Source: Coenobita brevimanus (Eukaryota; Arthropoda; Malacostraca; Decapoda; Coenobitidae). From it: a stretch of DNA of 64,000 nt. The notes under the pieces are model-generated. The model made no database searches. It was not told the origin of the DNA and saw only the letters and a list, made by a program, of their open reading frames with translations. Both the position numbers and the translations under genes were made by a program. This document shows, one piece after another, positions 46,556-59,458 of the stretch; the stretch's first letter is position 1, and every line of letters begins with the position of its first letter. Location of the stretch: the NCBI GenBank assembly GCA_032717465.1, contig CM064683.1, positions 41,986,018-42,050,017 on the forward strand, read 5' to 3'.

Positions 46556-47751
46556 GTGGTGATGATTTTGGTGATGGTCATGGTGATGTAAGATAGTTTT
46601 GATAAGTATAAGGATAACTGTATGAATAATGATGGTGGTGGTGTTGCTGGTGGTGGTTTGGAGGATGTTGGTAGTGGTAGTGGTGGCAGCGATGGTGGTG
46701 GTGGTGGTGGTGGTGGTGGTCTGATGATAGTGATGTCCAGCGGGTTAACACTGAGAATAAAATCTTCCTCAATCTCGCCTGGTACCTCTCGTGTATATGT
46801 GCGATGCTGTAATTTAGTGGAGGAATAGGATGAAGAGAGAGAACTAAGTACTAATTGGATAAAGAAAAATTAATGATGGACTAAACGAAAAAGAACGAGA
46901 AATAAAAAATGGTATAAAAAGAATGAAAGGAAACGACTAGAAGAGAAATGATGAAGAAGTACTAAATATGGATAAAGAATGAAAGGCAAGAAAAAACAGC
47001 GAGAATAGAAGAGAAACAAAAAAGAAAAAAAATGAAGAAAAAGGACTTTTAAAAAAATCGGCTTCAATAGTAGAATAAAATCCAGGTTACTTTTGTTAGA
47101 ATCTAATGTCGCTCAACCTTCCAGCTTTTTTAAATATCTTGTTCTAAAACAGCCAGAAAAATAAGACGGTCAGACAGACAGACAGACACGGGTGAATACG
47201 TAACATCCTTGAACATCGCTGGCGGTGGTAATGAGATATAAATGACACAGGTGTTAACTCAGTACACCTGCAGTAAAGTCCCATGCCGCTCCACCTTACT
47301 TCATCTCACCTCCTGCCTCTCTTGTAGCTTGCGCTGCTGTAATGTAGTGCAGAAAGAAAGGAGGAGGAAAGGGGGCTGGGAGTAATGAAAAGGAATTTAG
47401 AGAAAATACCAGAAAAATAAAACAGGAAAGACAGTGAGCGAAAATGACAAGTAAATGAAGACTGATAAGATAAACGAAAATATTAAAATGGATAAAATAT
47501 GGAAGAAAAGGAATAAAAATTAACCGGGAAAAAGAATGGTTCAGAAGGAGAAAGGACAAGAGGGAAAAAGAAAGAAAGGGGAATAAACAGAAAAAAGTAA
47601 ACAATAGAAACTGGATATGAAGACAGAACAAAAAAGGAACCAAAGGACGTCATGTAGGACTGAACTGGAGACACCATTGTTAGAATGTCAGGCCGCCCCA
47701 CCTTACTGCACCTTGGCTCCTATTTCTGTTGTTGTTTGATTGCTGTAATCT

Positions 47752-47792
<41 letters not shown>

Positions 47793-48706
47793 TTAAAAGA
47801 AAACGTAGAACATAGACTGTACGAGAAGCGAGAGATGGGGAAATTGAATGAAAAACTAACATACAACAAGAGGAGAGAAAATGACAAAAGGAGTTAAAAA
47901 AGAGAAAGGCAGGACAAAAAAGAAACAACAAAAAGCAAGAAAACAGAAGGAAAAATGTAAATTAAGAAGCAGAGAAGATACGGAATGTACTGACGACGCA
48001 AATCAAGAATTAAAGGAGGAGAAAAGAATTAAATAAGAAGAGGGAAAAAGAAGGGCAGTGAATTATGGATGGTAAAAATAATAACTGGGAACACCTGCAG
48101 TAGTCCCAGGCCGCTCCACCTTACTTCATCTCCCTACCTACCTTTACAACCTTGTGATGTGCTAATATAGTGGACAGAGAAAGACAAAAACAAAGAAAGA
48201 AAGATGAGTGAGAAGAAAAAACGGATGAACAATGTGAACCAGAGACATTTAAAAACAATGAACAAACAAGAAAAAAAAAAACACAAGAAACAAGAGAAAT
48301 GCAGGAAAGGTATAAAACACAGAAATTAAAAGAGGGAAAGAGCACAAGACAAGAGGAAATTTTAGAAAGAAAGAAAAGGATAAAAAGGAAGAAAAGAATA
48401 GGAGGGGCTGTTGTTGTGGGTGCAGGTTTGAACTGGGTACAGGTGTAGTAGAGTGCCAGGCCGGTGTACCTTACTTCATCTATCCTCCTACCTCTCCAGT
48501 AGCTTGTGATGCTGTAATATACCTACCTATCTTGGTGTTTATGACTTAATACTCTGCACACTTTAACTTGGCCTATAATTGCCATCTATCCATCTTGAAT
48601 GCTGAGCCGTAACAGGATATTAACACTAGGATATGCTGCTATACTCTGCCTACTTCAGCTTGACTTAAAATTGACATCTTTACATTAATACTAGATTATG
48701 GTATTA
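46556..48706 (+). repeat. Array segment right of the inverted duplication
   Basis: GATGGTGGT tract (46556-46735), III at 46735-46820, degenerate II at 47085-47150, I at 47250-47345, II at 47660-47755, (GA)n at 47755-47789, I at 48085-48175 and I at 48425-48520, each pair separated by purine tracts. 48530-48706 is unique sequence. Confidence 0.85.
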
Positions 48707-49353
48707 ATTATGTAAGTTTCTATGTATCTATTGCCAGACACTTTAAGCCCGTAAGGGGTGGCCACAAACAAATCGCCTCCATTTCGCCCTGTACCCCACC
48801 ATTGCACTGCCTTACCCCCCCCCACCTCTTTCTCTCAGATCTCTCTCTACTCCATCCCTCCATCTCATCCTTGGCCTCCCCCTCCCTCTCCCCCCCTCCA
48901 CCTCGCTCACATACACTTTCCTCGTCAGTCTCTCACTCTCCATCCTCTCCACATGGCCAAACCACCTCAGTGTGTTTCTTCTAACGCTCCCTATCACATC
49001 CACATCCACACCACAACGCTCCTTTACTTCCTCTTTCGTCAGTCTGTCTCTCCATGCGACTCCACAGGCTCCTCTCAAATAACTTATTTCCACTGCTCTC
49101 ACTCTTGACTTGTGTCCTTCCAACAAGGTCCAAGCTTCACTTCCTTACATTAGAGATGATATTACAATACTGTCATGCAGTGACTTTTTCACTTCCAATA
49201 ACACTTCCCTGTTTCTTATCACTGCTTTCAAGGAACCAGCAACCTTTCTTCCTTGTTGTACCCTTTCAAGCACTTCGCCCTCTAAACTTCCATCCTTACT
49301 CATCACACTACCCAAGTACTTACACGCACTCACATTTTCCATTATGTAAGTTT
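48707..49353 (-). mobile_element. 5'-truncated RTE-like LINE copy with target duplication
   Basis: Element 48720-49340 (621 bp) between two copies of ATTATGTAAGTTT (48707-48719 and 49341-49353). The minus strand encodes the C-terminal part of the same family as 30585-31919: KYLGSVMSKDGSLEGEVLER, LLEGHKSRVRAVEISYLRGA and LRWFGHVERM. The 3' end has a short TAGATACATAG tail. Small indels break the frame near 49145 and 48810. Textbook 5' truncation by target-primed reverse transcription. Confidence 0.92.
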
Positions 49354-49747
49354 TATGGAAATTATGCAGAGCGGTAATATCGTCTTGATTATATATTCCA
49401 TCGAGTTAGTGGGGAAAAACAATAAAAAAAAGTGATGGTGCTGCTGCTGCTGCTGATGATGATGATGATGGTGGTGGTTGCTGTGGCAGTGGTGGTCGGG
49501 ATGATAATAATATATATCCGGCAGGTTAGTTGCCTACAGATAATAATAATGTATCCTCATTTCTTTCCCTACCTCCCTTGTAGCTTTTAATACCGCAAAA
49601 TAGCAAGAGATGAAAAGAAGGAAGAAGGTGAAAGAAAACAACAGAGAAAACAAGATAGAAATATTTGGAAAAGAAGGTACTTCAGTGAAAAAAAAAAAGA
49701 AAAAATTAATATACATGAGAGAAATATTAAACAAAAATACAAAGATC

Positions 49748-49799
<52 letters not shown>

Positions 49800-50611
49800 A
49801 AAAGGAGAAAAAGAAAGTGAAATATGAAATAAAGAATGAGTCAATAAAGGTATAAATAAAGCCAATGAAGGATAACTGGTAAATGTTGTAATTGGGTACA
49901 GGTGTAGTAGTGTCCGAGGCCGCTGCACCTTATTGCATCTCGCCTCCTGCCTCTCTTGCAGCTTGTGATGCTGTATTATAATGCTTACATCTATGCAGTC
50001 GCTGATGCTGCTGGCAGTTATGATGATGATGATGATGATGACAGTAATGGTGATGATGATGGAGGTGATGATCATGAAGATGACGGTGGTGTTGATGATG
50101 ATGATGATGATCGCAATGCTATTTAGCTTTGACGATACAATGAAAGTTATATATACTCGCAAAACAATGTTGATCATGACCTTAATGAAAAGCATGACGG
50201 CAGTGTTGGTAATAATGATGCTGGTCGGCACTGCAGATGATAAGCTTCCTTCATCTCGCCTCCCATCTCTTGTAGCTTGATGTTATGTATATAAGAGAAA
50301 AGGAGGAAGGAAAGGGAGAAGGAAGGAGAGGAAAGCAACAGATAACTTGAATAAAAATGGAAGTAGAAATGACACAATATTAAAAAGTAGCCCGTTAAAA
50401 ATAAAAGGAAACAAAGAAAAAAGACAATGTGGGACCAAAAAAAAAAAAAAAAAAAAAAAAAACGTGAAAGAGGGAAAAGAGAAAAGAAACAAGAAACAGG
50501 AGGAAGGAAATGAAGAAGAACACACGGAGAAATGAAACGTAACTCAATGAATATATAAAACCAAATAAAGGAAGTATAAACAAATTGAGAAACAAAAATA
50601 GAGGCCTCCTC
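49354..50611 (+). repeat. Array segment: modules III, I, III
   Basis: CTGCTGCTGATGATG tract (49437-49500), III at 49520-49605, purine tract with (GA)n 49750-49796, I at 49890-49980, GATGATG tract to 50220, III at 50225-50290, then a purine tract with a 24-A run (50439-50462). Confidence 0.85.
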
Positions 50612-50960
50612 TCAAGAGGGGAATCACACCAGCCGCTAGCCGATACATATCTTGCGAGGCTCGGAATATAATCTTGACCTTGACCTACTTTCACCCATTT
50701 CGAACCCGTAGGAGATTTCAATCCCTTCTACACACCTGTAAAATTTGTTGATATCTTGAGGGGTTGCGAACTTATCTTGGTAACAGACACACAGACCTTG
50801 ACCAACTTTCACCAATATCGAACTCGTGATCTATTGTTTTCCTACTACACACCTTTAAAATTTTGTGATGATATATCGAGAGGTTGCGAAGTTATCGTGC
50901 TAACAGAAACATGGACAGACAGACAAACAGAAAACAATACCAGCTTCGCTATCGCGGCTA
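50612..50960 (+). repeat. Interspersed repeat inside the array
   Basis: Internal duplication: CTTGACCTTGACCTACTTTC, CACCCATTTCGAACCCG and TTGCGAACTTATCTTGGTAA recur as ACCTTGACCAACTTTCACCA, ATATCGAACTCG and TTGCGAAGTTATCGTGCTAA (about 125-130 bp apart), ending ACAGACAGACAAACAG. Same family style as 10564-10755. Confidence 0.65.
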
Positions 50961-51574
50961 GTGAAAAGAGGAACCCTAATATGTCGCTGGGTTGAACTGG
51001 CGACACCTTTGTGACTCGCCCCGCTCCACCTTACTTCACTTTGGCTCCTATTTCTCTTGTTGTTTTGTTGCTGTAATATAGCGATGAACGCAAGGGGAAT
51101 CAATAGGAAAGCAAAGGAAGGAGATTAAAAAAAAAAAAAAATAATAATAATGAAAGTGAGAAAGCGAAGACGATAAGTACAAGAGAGGAATAGATAAAAA
51201 GGTAAGTAATGGTAAAGAAAGAATAAAATGCAAATATGAAGGAAACAACGAGAGGTACAAAGAAGTACAATCAAGAATAAATAGTAAAAGTGTTCACTCA
51301 GTACACCTGTAGTACTCGTACAGTGTCAGGCCGCTCCACCTTACCTCATCTCCCCTCATACCTCTAGTGTAGCTTTTGTTGATGTAATATAGTGAACAAA
51401 GAAAATGAGCAAGATAGAGTGGAAAGAAAATGAGAAACGTAAAGAGACAGTGACAAAATAGAAAGAAAAAGAAAGACAGAAAAGGAGGCCCAACCCAGCC
51501 ACTTTTGAACTTGGTAAAGGTGTAGTAGAGTCCCTGGCCGCTACGCCTTACTTCATCTTGATCAATATCTCTCT
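50961..51574 (+). repeat. Array segment: modules II, I, I
   Basis: II at 50990-51080, I at 51295-51395, I at 51505-51600. The last module's end is the founder of the adjoining satellite. Confidence 0.85.
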
Positions 51575-52770
51575 TGTAGCTGACGATAATGTAATATAGG
51601 GTGTAGATCAATGTAGCTGACGATAATGTAATATAGGGTGTAGATCAATGTAGCTGACGATAATGTAACACAGGGTGTAGATCAATGTAGCTGACGATAA
51701 TGTAACACAGGGTGTAGATCAATGTAGCTGACGATAATGTAATATAGGGTGTAGATCAATGTAGCTGACGATAATGTAATATAGGGTGTAGATCAATGTA
51801 GCTGACGATAATGTAACACAGGGTGTAGATCAATGTAGCTGACGATAATGTAACACAGGGTGTAGATCAATGTAGCTGACGATAATGTAATATAGGGTGT
51901 AGATCAATGTAGCTGACGATAATGTAATATAGGGTGTAGATCAATGTAGCTGACGATAATGTAACACAGGGTGTAGATCAATGTAGCTGACGATAATGCA
52001 ATATAGGGTGTAGATCAATGTAGCTGACGATAATGTAATATAGGGTGTAGATCAATGTAGCTGACGATAATGTAATATAGGGTGTAGATCAATGTAGCTG
52101 ACGATAATGTAATATAGGGTGTAGATCAATGTAGCTGACGATAATGTAATATAGGGTGTAGATCAATGTAGCTGACGATAATGTAATATAGGGTGTAGAT
52201 CAATGTAGCTGACGATAATGTAATATAGGGTGTAGATCAATGTAGCTGACGATAATGTAATATAGGGTGTAGATCAATGTAGCTGACGATAATGTAATAT
52301 AGGGTGTAGATCAATGTAGCTGACGATAATGTAATATAGGGTGTAGATCAATGTAGCTGACGATAATGTAATATAGGGTGTAGATCAATGTAGCTGACGA
52401 TAATGTAATATAGGGTGTAGATCAATGTAGCTGACGATAATGTAATATAGGGTGTAGATCAATGTAGCTGACGATAATGTAATATAGGGTGTAGATCAAT
52501 GTAGCTGACGATAATGTAATATAGGGTGTAGATCAATGTAGCTGACGATAATGTAATATAGGGTGTAGATCAATGTAGCTGACGATAATGTAATATAGGG
52601 TGTAGATCAATGTAGCTGACGATAATGTAATATAGGGTGTAGATCAATGTAGCTGACGATAATGTAATACAGGGTGTAGATCAATGTAGCTGACGATAAT
52701 GTAATATAGGGTGTAGATCAATGTAGCTGACGATAATGTAATATAGGGTGTAGATCAATGTAGCTGACGG
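51575..52770. repeat. 37-bp satellite, 32 units
   Basis: TGTAGCTGACGATAATGTAA starts at 51575 and recurs every 37 bp up to 52759, 32 full units and a partial one. Units are nearly identical; the main variants are TAATATAGGG and TAACACAGGG, the latter confined to the first third, with single changes at about 52000 (GCAATA) and 52670 (AATACA). The first unit is fused to a normal array module (TATCTCTCTTGTAGCTGACG), and the flank on the right returns to array sequence. Confidence 0.98.
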
Positions 52771-54300
52771 TAGTGCAGGCAGTTATGATGACGGTGGTGG
52801 GAATTGGTTTGGGTAAATTGTTATAAGAATAAGTATTGCAATAGATGATAATGATGATGGTGGGAGTAGTGTTGATGGTGATGATGATGATGGTTGTCGT
52901 GGTGGTGCTGAGGATTGATGATCGTTGTGGTTGTGGTGTTTATGATGATGATGGTGGTGGTTTGGTGGTGATAATGGGGATGATGATGGTTGTGGTGGTG
53001 TTAGTGATTCTAATAATATTGATGACGATGGTTATACTCAGAAAGTTAGTGCTAAAGGTGATAACCTTGCTTCCCCTCGCCACCAACTTCTTTCGTAGCC
53101 TGTGACGGTATTGTAAAAGGGAAAAAGAAGAGAAGAAAGCGAAAGAACAGGGAAGAAGGAAGAATCATCAGAAAATAAGGAAAATACAGGAAATAGAATG
53201 AATGAACTAATAAAGAAAGCGTCAAAGAATTGTCCAAAAGTATATAAAAAAAAATAACTGGGACCAAAAAAGATAAAATGAGAGAGGAATGAAAAATATA
53301 AACCAAAGCTGAAAAAGAAGGAAAAAATAGAAGAAAAGGCGAAAGAAGAACCAAAAACAAAAGTGTAATATAAGGAAAAAGAACTGAAGAGGGAAAAAAT
53401 AAAATTATAAAAATGAAAATAAAGTCCTGGGTGGGTCGACCTTGAGACGCAAATGTTAGACGCTCATTAGCTGCACCTTACTTCATCCTGACTCCTACTT
53501 CCCTTGGCCGTAATGTGGTGAATATAGAAGGATTACAAGGAAAAGGAAGAAGACAAAAGGTGAAAAGAAGTAAAACGCGGATACAATAATAAAGAGAGAG
53601 AGAGAGAGAGAGACAGAGAGAGAGAGAGAACATGAAATTAAAACGGGGAAAGTAGAAAACTGAAAATTAAACAAAAGCGCAAGGCGAACGGGAATGAGAG
53701 AAAACGTGAAATGAGAGAGAAAGACAGAAAGGAAGGCAAACCAAACCTGATTGGTAAAGGTGTGAACTGTGTACACCTGTAGTGGAATGCCCGGTGGGTG
53801 CACCTTACTTCATCTACCTTCCTGCCTCTCTTGTAGCTTGTGACTATGTAATGTATTTGTGGCTTTGATCTAATGTACCTAATGGTGGTGATGGCGGTAG
53901 TGTTGATGATGCTGATGGAGGTTAACATTATTATGGTAAGGATAATTTTCTGGATACAGGTGAAGGCGGTAAAGAAATTATGAAGATAGTAAAGGTGATA
54001 ATGATGATGGTGGTGACGGTTATGCTGATGTACAGCAGGTAAGTATATGTACGATAATCAGCAAAATTGCAAGTTCGCCCTTTATCGTAGCTTGTCATGA
54101 TGTATTAAGAGGAAGAAAAAATGAACAAGGAATCAGAAACAACGAGAGAAAAACGGCGAAAGGAGAAATTATGAAAAATTTAAACAGATAGACTACAGGA
54201 TACAGAAAAAAATGAAAAGGAAAGAAAAAGAATGAACGAAATAAAAGTAAAATAAAGGAAGACGCATTGAAAATAATAAAACCCGGAGAACAATAAAGAT
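52771..54300 (+). repeat. Array end: modules III, II, I, III
   Basis: GATGGTGGT tract 52780-53035, III at 53040-53115, purine tract, II at 53445-53520, purine tract with (GA)n 53592-53629, I at 53760-53860 (followed by CTTTGATCTAATGTACCTAA, as at 46497), GATGG tract, III at 54030-54110, and a last purine tract to about 54290. Confidence 0.85.
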
Positions 54301-54432
54301 CACTCACCCAGTGCAACAGTTCTCCAGACCGCTTGTTATGGAAGAGTGGGCCACGGGCCAAGAAAGGATTGATTAAATTTGTGGGGATATACGGATCCTG
54401 TAATAGCATTGGCGGAGGTATGCGCTCTCTGA

Positions 54433-56106
54433 ATGCTTTCTAGTTATGTATGTGGATCGCTGGCACTGAAGCAGTATAAAAGACGACTGACCCCACATGT
54501 GAAGAAACTATATGAATATTGTACTTTGGCTGCCAAGTGGGTGATCAGGACAAAAGATGGGCACCTCATATATGCTGTGTCAGGTGCACATGTTCACTCT
54601 CGGTATGGGTCAAGGGCACCAGTCCTGGTCTCACATTTGGTTTGCCAGTGGTATGGAGGAGCCGATGGACCATTCAGCTGCTACTTCTGCTTAACAGACA
54701 TCACAGGTAAGTTTTCTTCCCTTTATGCTCTTTGACAAATAAAGGTTCTCAAAATGCGTCTATTTTTAGCAAAAGTGTTGCTACGATGTTTTTCTTGTCA
54801 AACTACAGGTCGCAACAGTAAGGATAAAATGGTAATTGTCTACCCAAACCTCCAGTCTGCTCTTCGCCCTGTTGGCCATTCCAATGATATACCAGGCCCT
54901 CAACCTCCATCCGAAATACCAAACGATGACATGGTCAGCTTTGACGAACCAGAATCACAAGATCCGACTTATGAGCAACAACCTGAATCTGACAAGAAAC
55001 CGCATCTCATAATCCAGCCTGTACTTAGTGATTTGGTTCATCATCTAACCCTCACTAAACAACAGAGCGAACTGCAAGCCTCCCGTCTGCAGGAATGGAA
55101 TCTGTTGGATGATGTACGGATTACAACATTCAGGAAACGCTCATCAGATTTGCAGCAATACTGCTCAATGGAAAACCTTTGTTTTTGCAACATCGGGGTA
55201 CTGTTTGATGCTCTTGGGTTGAGCTATGAACCAAGCCACTAATGGCTGGTTATTGATGAATCTCTCTAATGAATTAGAGATGTTTTGGTACACATTGGAA
55301 ACATCGTGTCTTCAATTCTAACTGCTCAATCAGTCATTTTAAGACATGAAATTCTTTCTTTTATTCTAGATCGCATTAAAGAGTTGAGGGGAAGGATGGG
55401 ACTGGAGTGTATTGATGTTGTGATGAAGAGGGGTTGTTTGAGATGGTTTGGGCATGTGGAGAGGATGGAGAATGACAACTGGGTGCGGAAAGTGAGAAGT
55501 GTGAACGTCGGGATTGGGCTGGGGGAAAAAAAAAAAAAAAAGGAAAGGGTCATAGAGGGATAAGGGATTGAATAACGGGGCATCCAGAGGTCAAGAAGCG
55601 TGGACAGTCGCCATTAGGTGACCAAGGCCAAGGCATGCAGGCATGTTGGAGTCTTCAGAAACGACACGAACGATACAATACGATGAATGGTTTATTTGCG
55701 CAGTGGAAAGTTGTTGCCATTGTTAACGGGTTGGAAACTGGCTATATCAAATTTATGTGCTTTCTGTGTAAATGGGATAACAGAGGAAGATCAGAACATT
55801 ACCTACGCTCACCTTGACCATAGCTGGATTCACTGACACCCACATTCCACAAAATTCTTCACGAACCACCAGTACAGATCATTTTGCCACCACTTCACAT
55901 AATGAAACAGTTTGCCAGAGCTCTGAAGCATCATAAATCATGTTTCCATTACCTCAAGGAAAAATATCCCGGTACTTAAGGAAAAAAATTTCCGAAATAA
56001 GTGATGCTGACATCAAAGAAGGTATATTAGTCGGTCCTCAAATTCGTCAACTCGAGGTTGACAAGGATTTCGAACCAATGAGGGATGAAAATGAGTCAGC
56101 AGCATG
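54433..56106 (+). pseudogene. Broken gene of a multicopy uncharacterised family (copy B)
   Basis: More complete than copy A. First part: KLYEY, then LYFGCQVGDQDKRWAPHICC and VKGTSPGLTFGLPVVWRSR in a second frame, then CYFCLTDITG in the first frame again, so two frameshifts. A GTAAGT donor (54710) and a CAAACTACAG acceptor (54808) frame a ~100-bp intron. Exon 2: MVIVYPNLQSALRPVGHSND through LSDLVHHLTLTKQQSELQAS to VLFDALGLSYEPSH and a stop. Later: VHIGNIVSSILTAQS, QWKVVAIVNGLETGYIKFMC, FLCKWDNRGRSEHYLRSP and a degraded KEGILVGPQIRQLEVDKDFE. From memory the GDQDK-WAPH-C, CYFC, YPN--SA-RPV-H and FLC-WD-R motifs, in this order, mark a large unnamed arthropod/cnidarian family. Cys pairs suggest metal binding (inference). 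Stops, frameshifts and a LINE fragment make it a pseudogene. Confidence 0.75.
55383..55640 (+). mobile_element. LINE C-terminal fragment inside the broken gene (copy B)
   Basis: Encodes GLECIDVVMKRGCLRWFGHV then ERMENDNWVRKVRSVNVG, similar to the C-terminal part of the 30585 LINE. Shared with copy A, so older than the duplication. Confidence 0.75.
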
Positions 56107-56305
56107 ACGTGCATTCAAGGGTGTGTGCAGTGGACTACTGGGACAGCACACAGATGACTAACATATAATGTTTTAATGGATGAACTTATCACTGCTACCA
56201 ACGTCTTGGGTGTAAATTGTCACTGAAACTTCATTTCTACATCCCCATCTGTCCTTTCTCCCAGAGAATGCCGGAGGGGGGGATGAACATGGAGAAGTTC
56301 CACCA

Positions 56306-57309
<1,004 letters not shown>

Positions 57310-57331
57310 ACATATCTTCACGGTGAAGTCT

Positions 57332-57462
<131 letters not shown>

Positions 57463-57737
57463 GAGGAATAGACAAAGGAAAATGGAGTCCAGTCATGCTG
57501 GTGGATTTCTTCTGGAATCTGAAGTGCGACCAACCAGACCCATCACACAAACGAAAAACAAACAAACACAGACTCTCAATCTAAATTACTTTTTAAGCGT
57601 TTATTTTGTGTATTATAATCTGAATACGAACAATGGAGATCTCTTTCAATTGGCAATGTCAATATCTTCCAGTATTATCTCGAATTTTATTGTATGAACG
57701 CTCGGGAAGAAATTACGAGAACAGGTGACGTGATAGG

Positions 57738-58429
57738 TGAATATGCAAGGTTTGTGATTTTTTAAAATAAAAAAATCTAGAAAAAAATCAATTATTTTTA
57801 TTTATTCGATTTATTTGATTTATGTTTATTATAAAGCTAATATTTCAAAAGCTACTGAATACTGTTAACTTCATATCCTGTCTATCCACTGATGGTTCAG
57901 GCTGAAAGCCACTGCCCAGAATCCACATACATACCAGTTCAAGTCCTGTCTGTACACTGCTGGTTAAGGCTGAGTTGCCAGTGGTCATCAAGACAGTATA
58001 TTCCAAAGCTGATTATATTACCACAGAAAAATCTTAAGCTGATATTATTATGACATGGCCTTAAGTGACCAAGCATAGCCTACCTAGTCTTATGGTTTTG
58101 GTCTTTGAGTTATGGATCATTATTTCACATGTACAAATAATTTCCATACTTAGTTACACAATGTAAAAATATTTTATCCGTCATACAATACAGCTATTTC
58201 TAATGGCACCATTCTCCAAAATCTGCAAACTTAATGGTATCTGAATAAATGAATGCCAACACAAAGTTATACACAACTTTTATAAACCTTCAGACTTTAT
58301 TTTTGTTACCTTTTAGATAAAAAAAAAAAAAAATAAAAAAAATAAATCATGATTTTTTTTTAGCAAAAAAATCGATGATTTAATCACGATTGAATCAATT
58401 TGATTTAATCAATGCCAACCCTGGATATA
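57738..58429. mobile_element. hAT-like MITE, private to copy B
   Basis: Element about 57746-58421 (676 bp), AT-rich, no transposase. Ends CAAGGTTTGTGATTTTTT and, on the other strand, (CA)GGGTTGGCATTGATTAA: imperfect inverted ends of the CAGGG hAT style. Flanks TGAATATG (57738-57745) and TGGATATA (58422-58429) fit an 8-bp target duplication; copy A has one TGGATATG (5788-5795). The exact terminal base is ambiguous because TG could belong to either side. Confidence 0.72.
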
Positions 58430-58969
58430 GTTAAGTCAGAAATAGCACAACTGAAATGGTTAAAAAATAAATAAATACAAAAAGTGGACTGTTTGTTGGT
58501 CCTGGATTTATGCAATAATTAAATTTGTGTAATTGTTTTTATACAAAATTGGTGTCCGATGAAAGGTACTGCGTTTTACTTTTTCAGTTATTCTTCCTTT
58601 TGGCTTTGATTCTCTCTGTGCAAGTGTTAGAAGTATACCCCTTTCAAGCCGATGAGGTAATTTAATCTTGCTGTCAGCAGACTATTTTATTCACCTTAGG
58701 GACTGCTGCTAACCCCGTCACAACAAACCATCCTCAAAGTTAACATAAGTTGTCTGTAGGTGGCAGGAATATACTGGGGAGAAAATCAGTCCCTGGATTG
58801 AAATTAAACCTGTTAAAGATGGCATTTAAAGTGAACGAGTACTGCATTTCTCTGTCTCCTCCTTCGTTTTGCTGTTAGCGTTCTTCATGCCTGTCTTGTG
58901 GGTTAATAGCTTCAGTCAAATGAGGTGTTATTCTAGCTACCGACAAACGATTTTATTAAATTTGGGGCA

Positions 58970-59075
58970 TACATCTACTGGTGAGAGGGATGATGGAGGC
59001 TGTATGTAACTCCTCCAGCTTGAAATACTTCTAAATCTGAACAAAATTTTCTGGTAGTAACAAATACGTCATCAG
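58970..59075 (+). repeat. Degenerate ~100-bp interspersed motif, copy 9
   Basis: Paralogue of copy 1 (6340) through the segmental duplication: GATGGAGGCTGTATGTAACT, CTAAATCTGAACAAAATTTT and TACGTCATCAG. Confidence 0.55.
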
Positions 59076-59368
59076 AATGAAACGGTAACATTCTTCAGAC
59101 TCAGACTCAGGGTACCAGATACAAAGGCGAACGCCACTTTAGCTCGATTTGTTATAATAACAAATGATATATTTAACCAACTACAAAACAGACATTGTGG
59201 CTACTCGAGTTATCAGGGTTCTATGATACTGTACAAATACTGTTTTGTTGTTAGGTTACTGCCTGATACTGTGTAGCTACGGTATCACGTGGATTAGCAT
59301 CACTTTTTCCTTTTTTTTTTTTACTTGATAGTCGACTGATCGACTTTATGGATGGTGCATGTGAAGTA

Positions 59369-59375
<7 letters not shown>

Positions 59376-59454
<79 letters not shown>
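59376..59454. repeat. (GA)n microsatellite
   Basis: About 39 GA units. Confidence 0.98.

Positions 59455-59458
<4 letters not shown>

Larger units (their letters stand above)
29100..54110. repeat. 25-kb higher-order array of a ~90-bp module
   Basis: About 35 copies of a module recur. Core order: GGCCGCTCCACCTTACTTCA, TCTCGCCTCCTACCTCTCTT, GTAGCTTGTGATG, TGTAATATAGTG. Three versions are seen: I starts ACACCTGTAGTAGAGTCC; II starts ACACCTTTGTTAGAAT and has TTGGCTCCTATTTCTCTTGT; III follows GATGGTGGT tracts, with CAGGTTAGT and a shorter core. After I usually comes a GATGGTGGT-rich tract, after II or III a 150-350-bp GAAA-rich purine tract, giving a higher-order I-(GRT)-III-(GA)-II-(GA) order. 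There is no coding content. Insertions of LINEs, a SINE and a 37-bp satellite interrupt it. Confidence 0.85.

Noticed and set aside
51575..52770. CRISPR-like array of regular repeats
   Set aside because: Units are directly contiguous with no variable spacers, in a eukaryotic context.
29100..54110. Array modules as alternative exons of one gene
   Set aside because: Although each core ends like a 3' splice site, no open frame follows consistently and no donor site recurs after it.
33759..54400. Many 60-200 codon frames rich in Phe, Leu, Ser or Lys, Glu, Arg across the array
   Set aside because: They follow purine/pyrimidine strand composition, appear on whichever strand is pyrimidine-rich, and have no conserved domain. 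Membrane-like stretches are an artefact of TTT/CTT codons.
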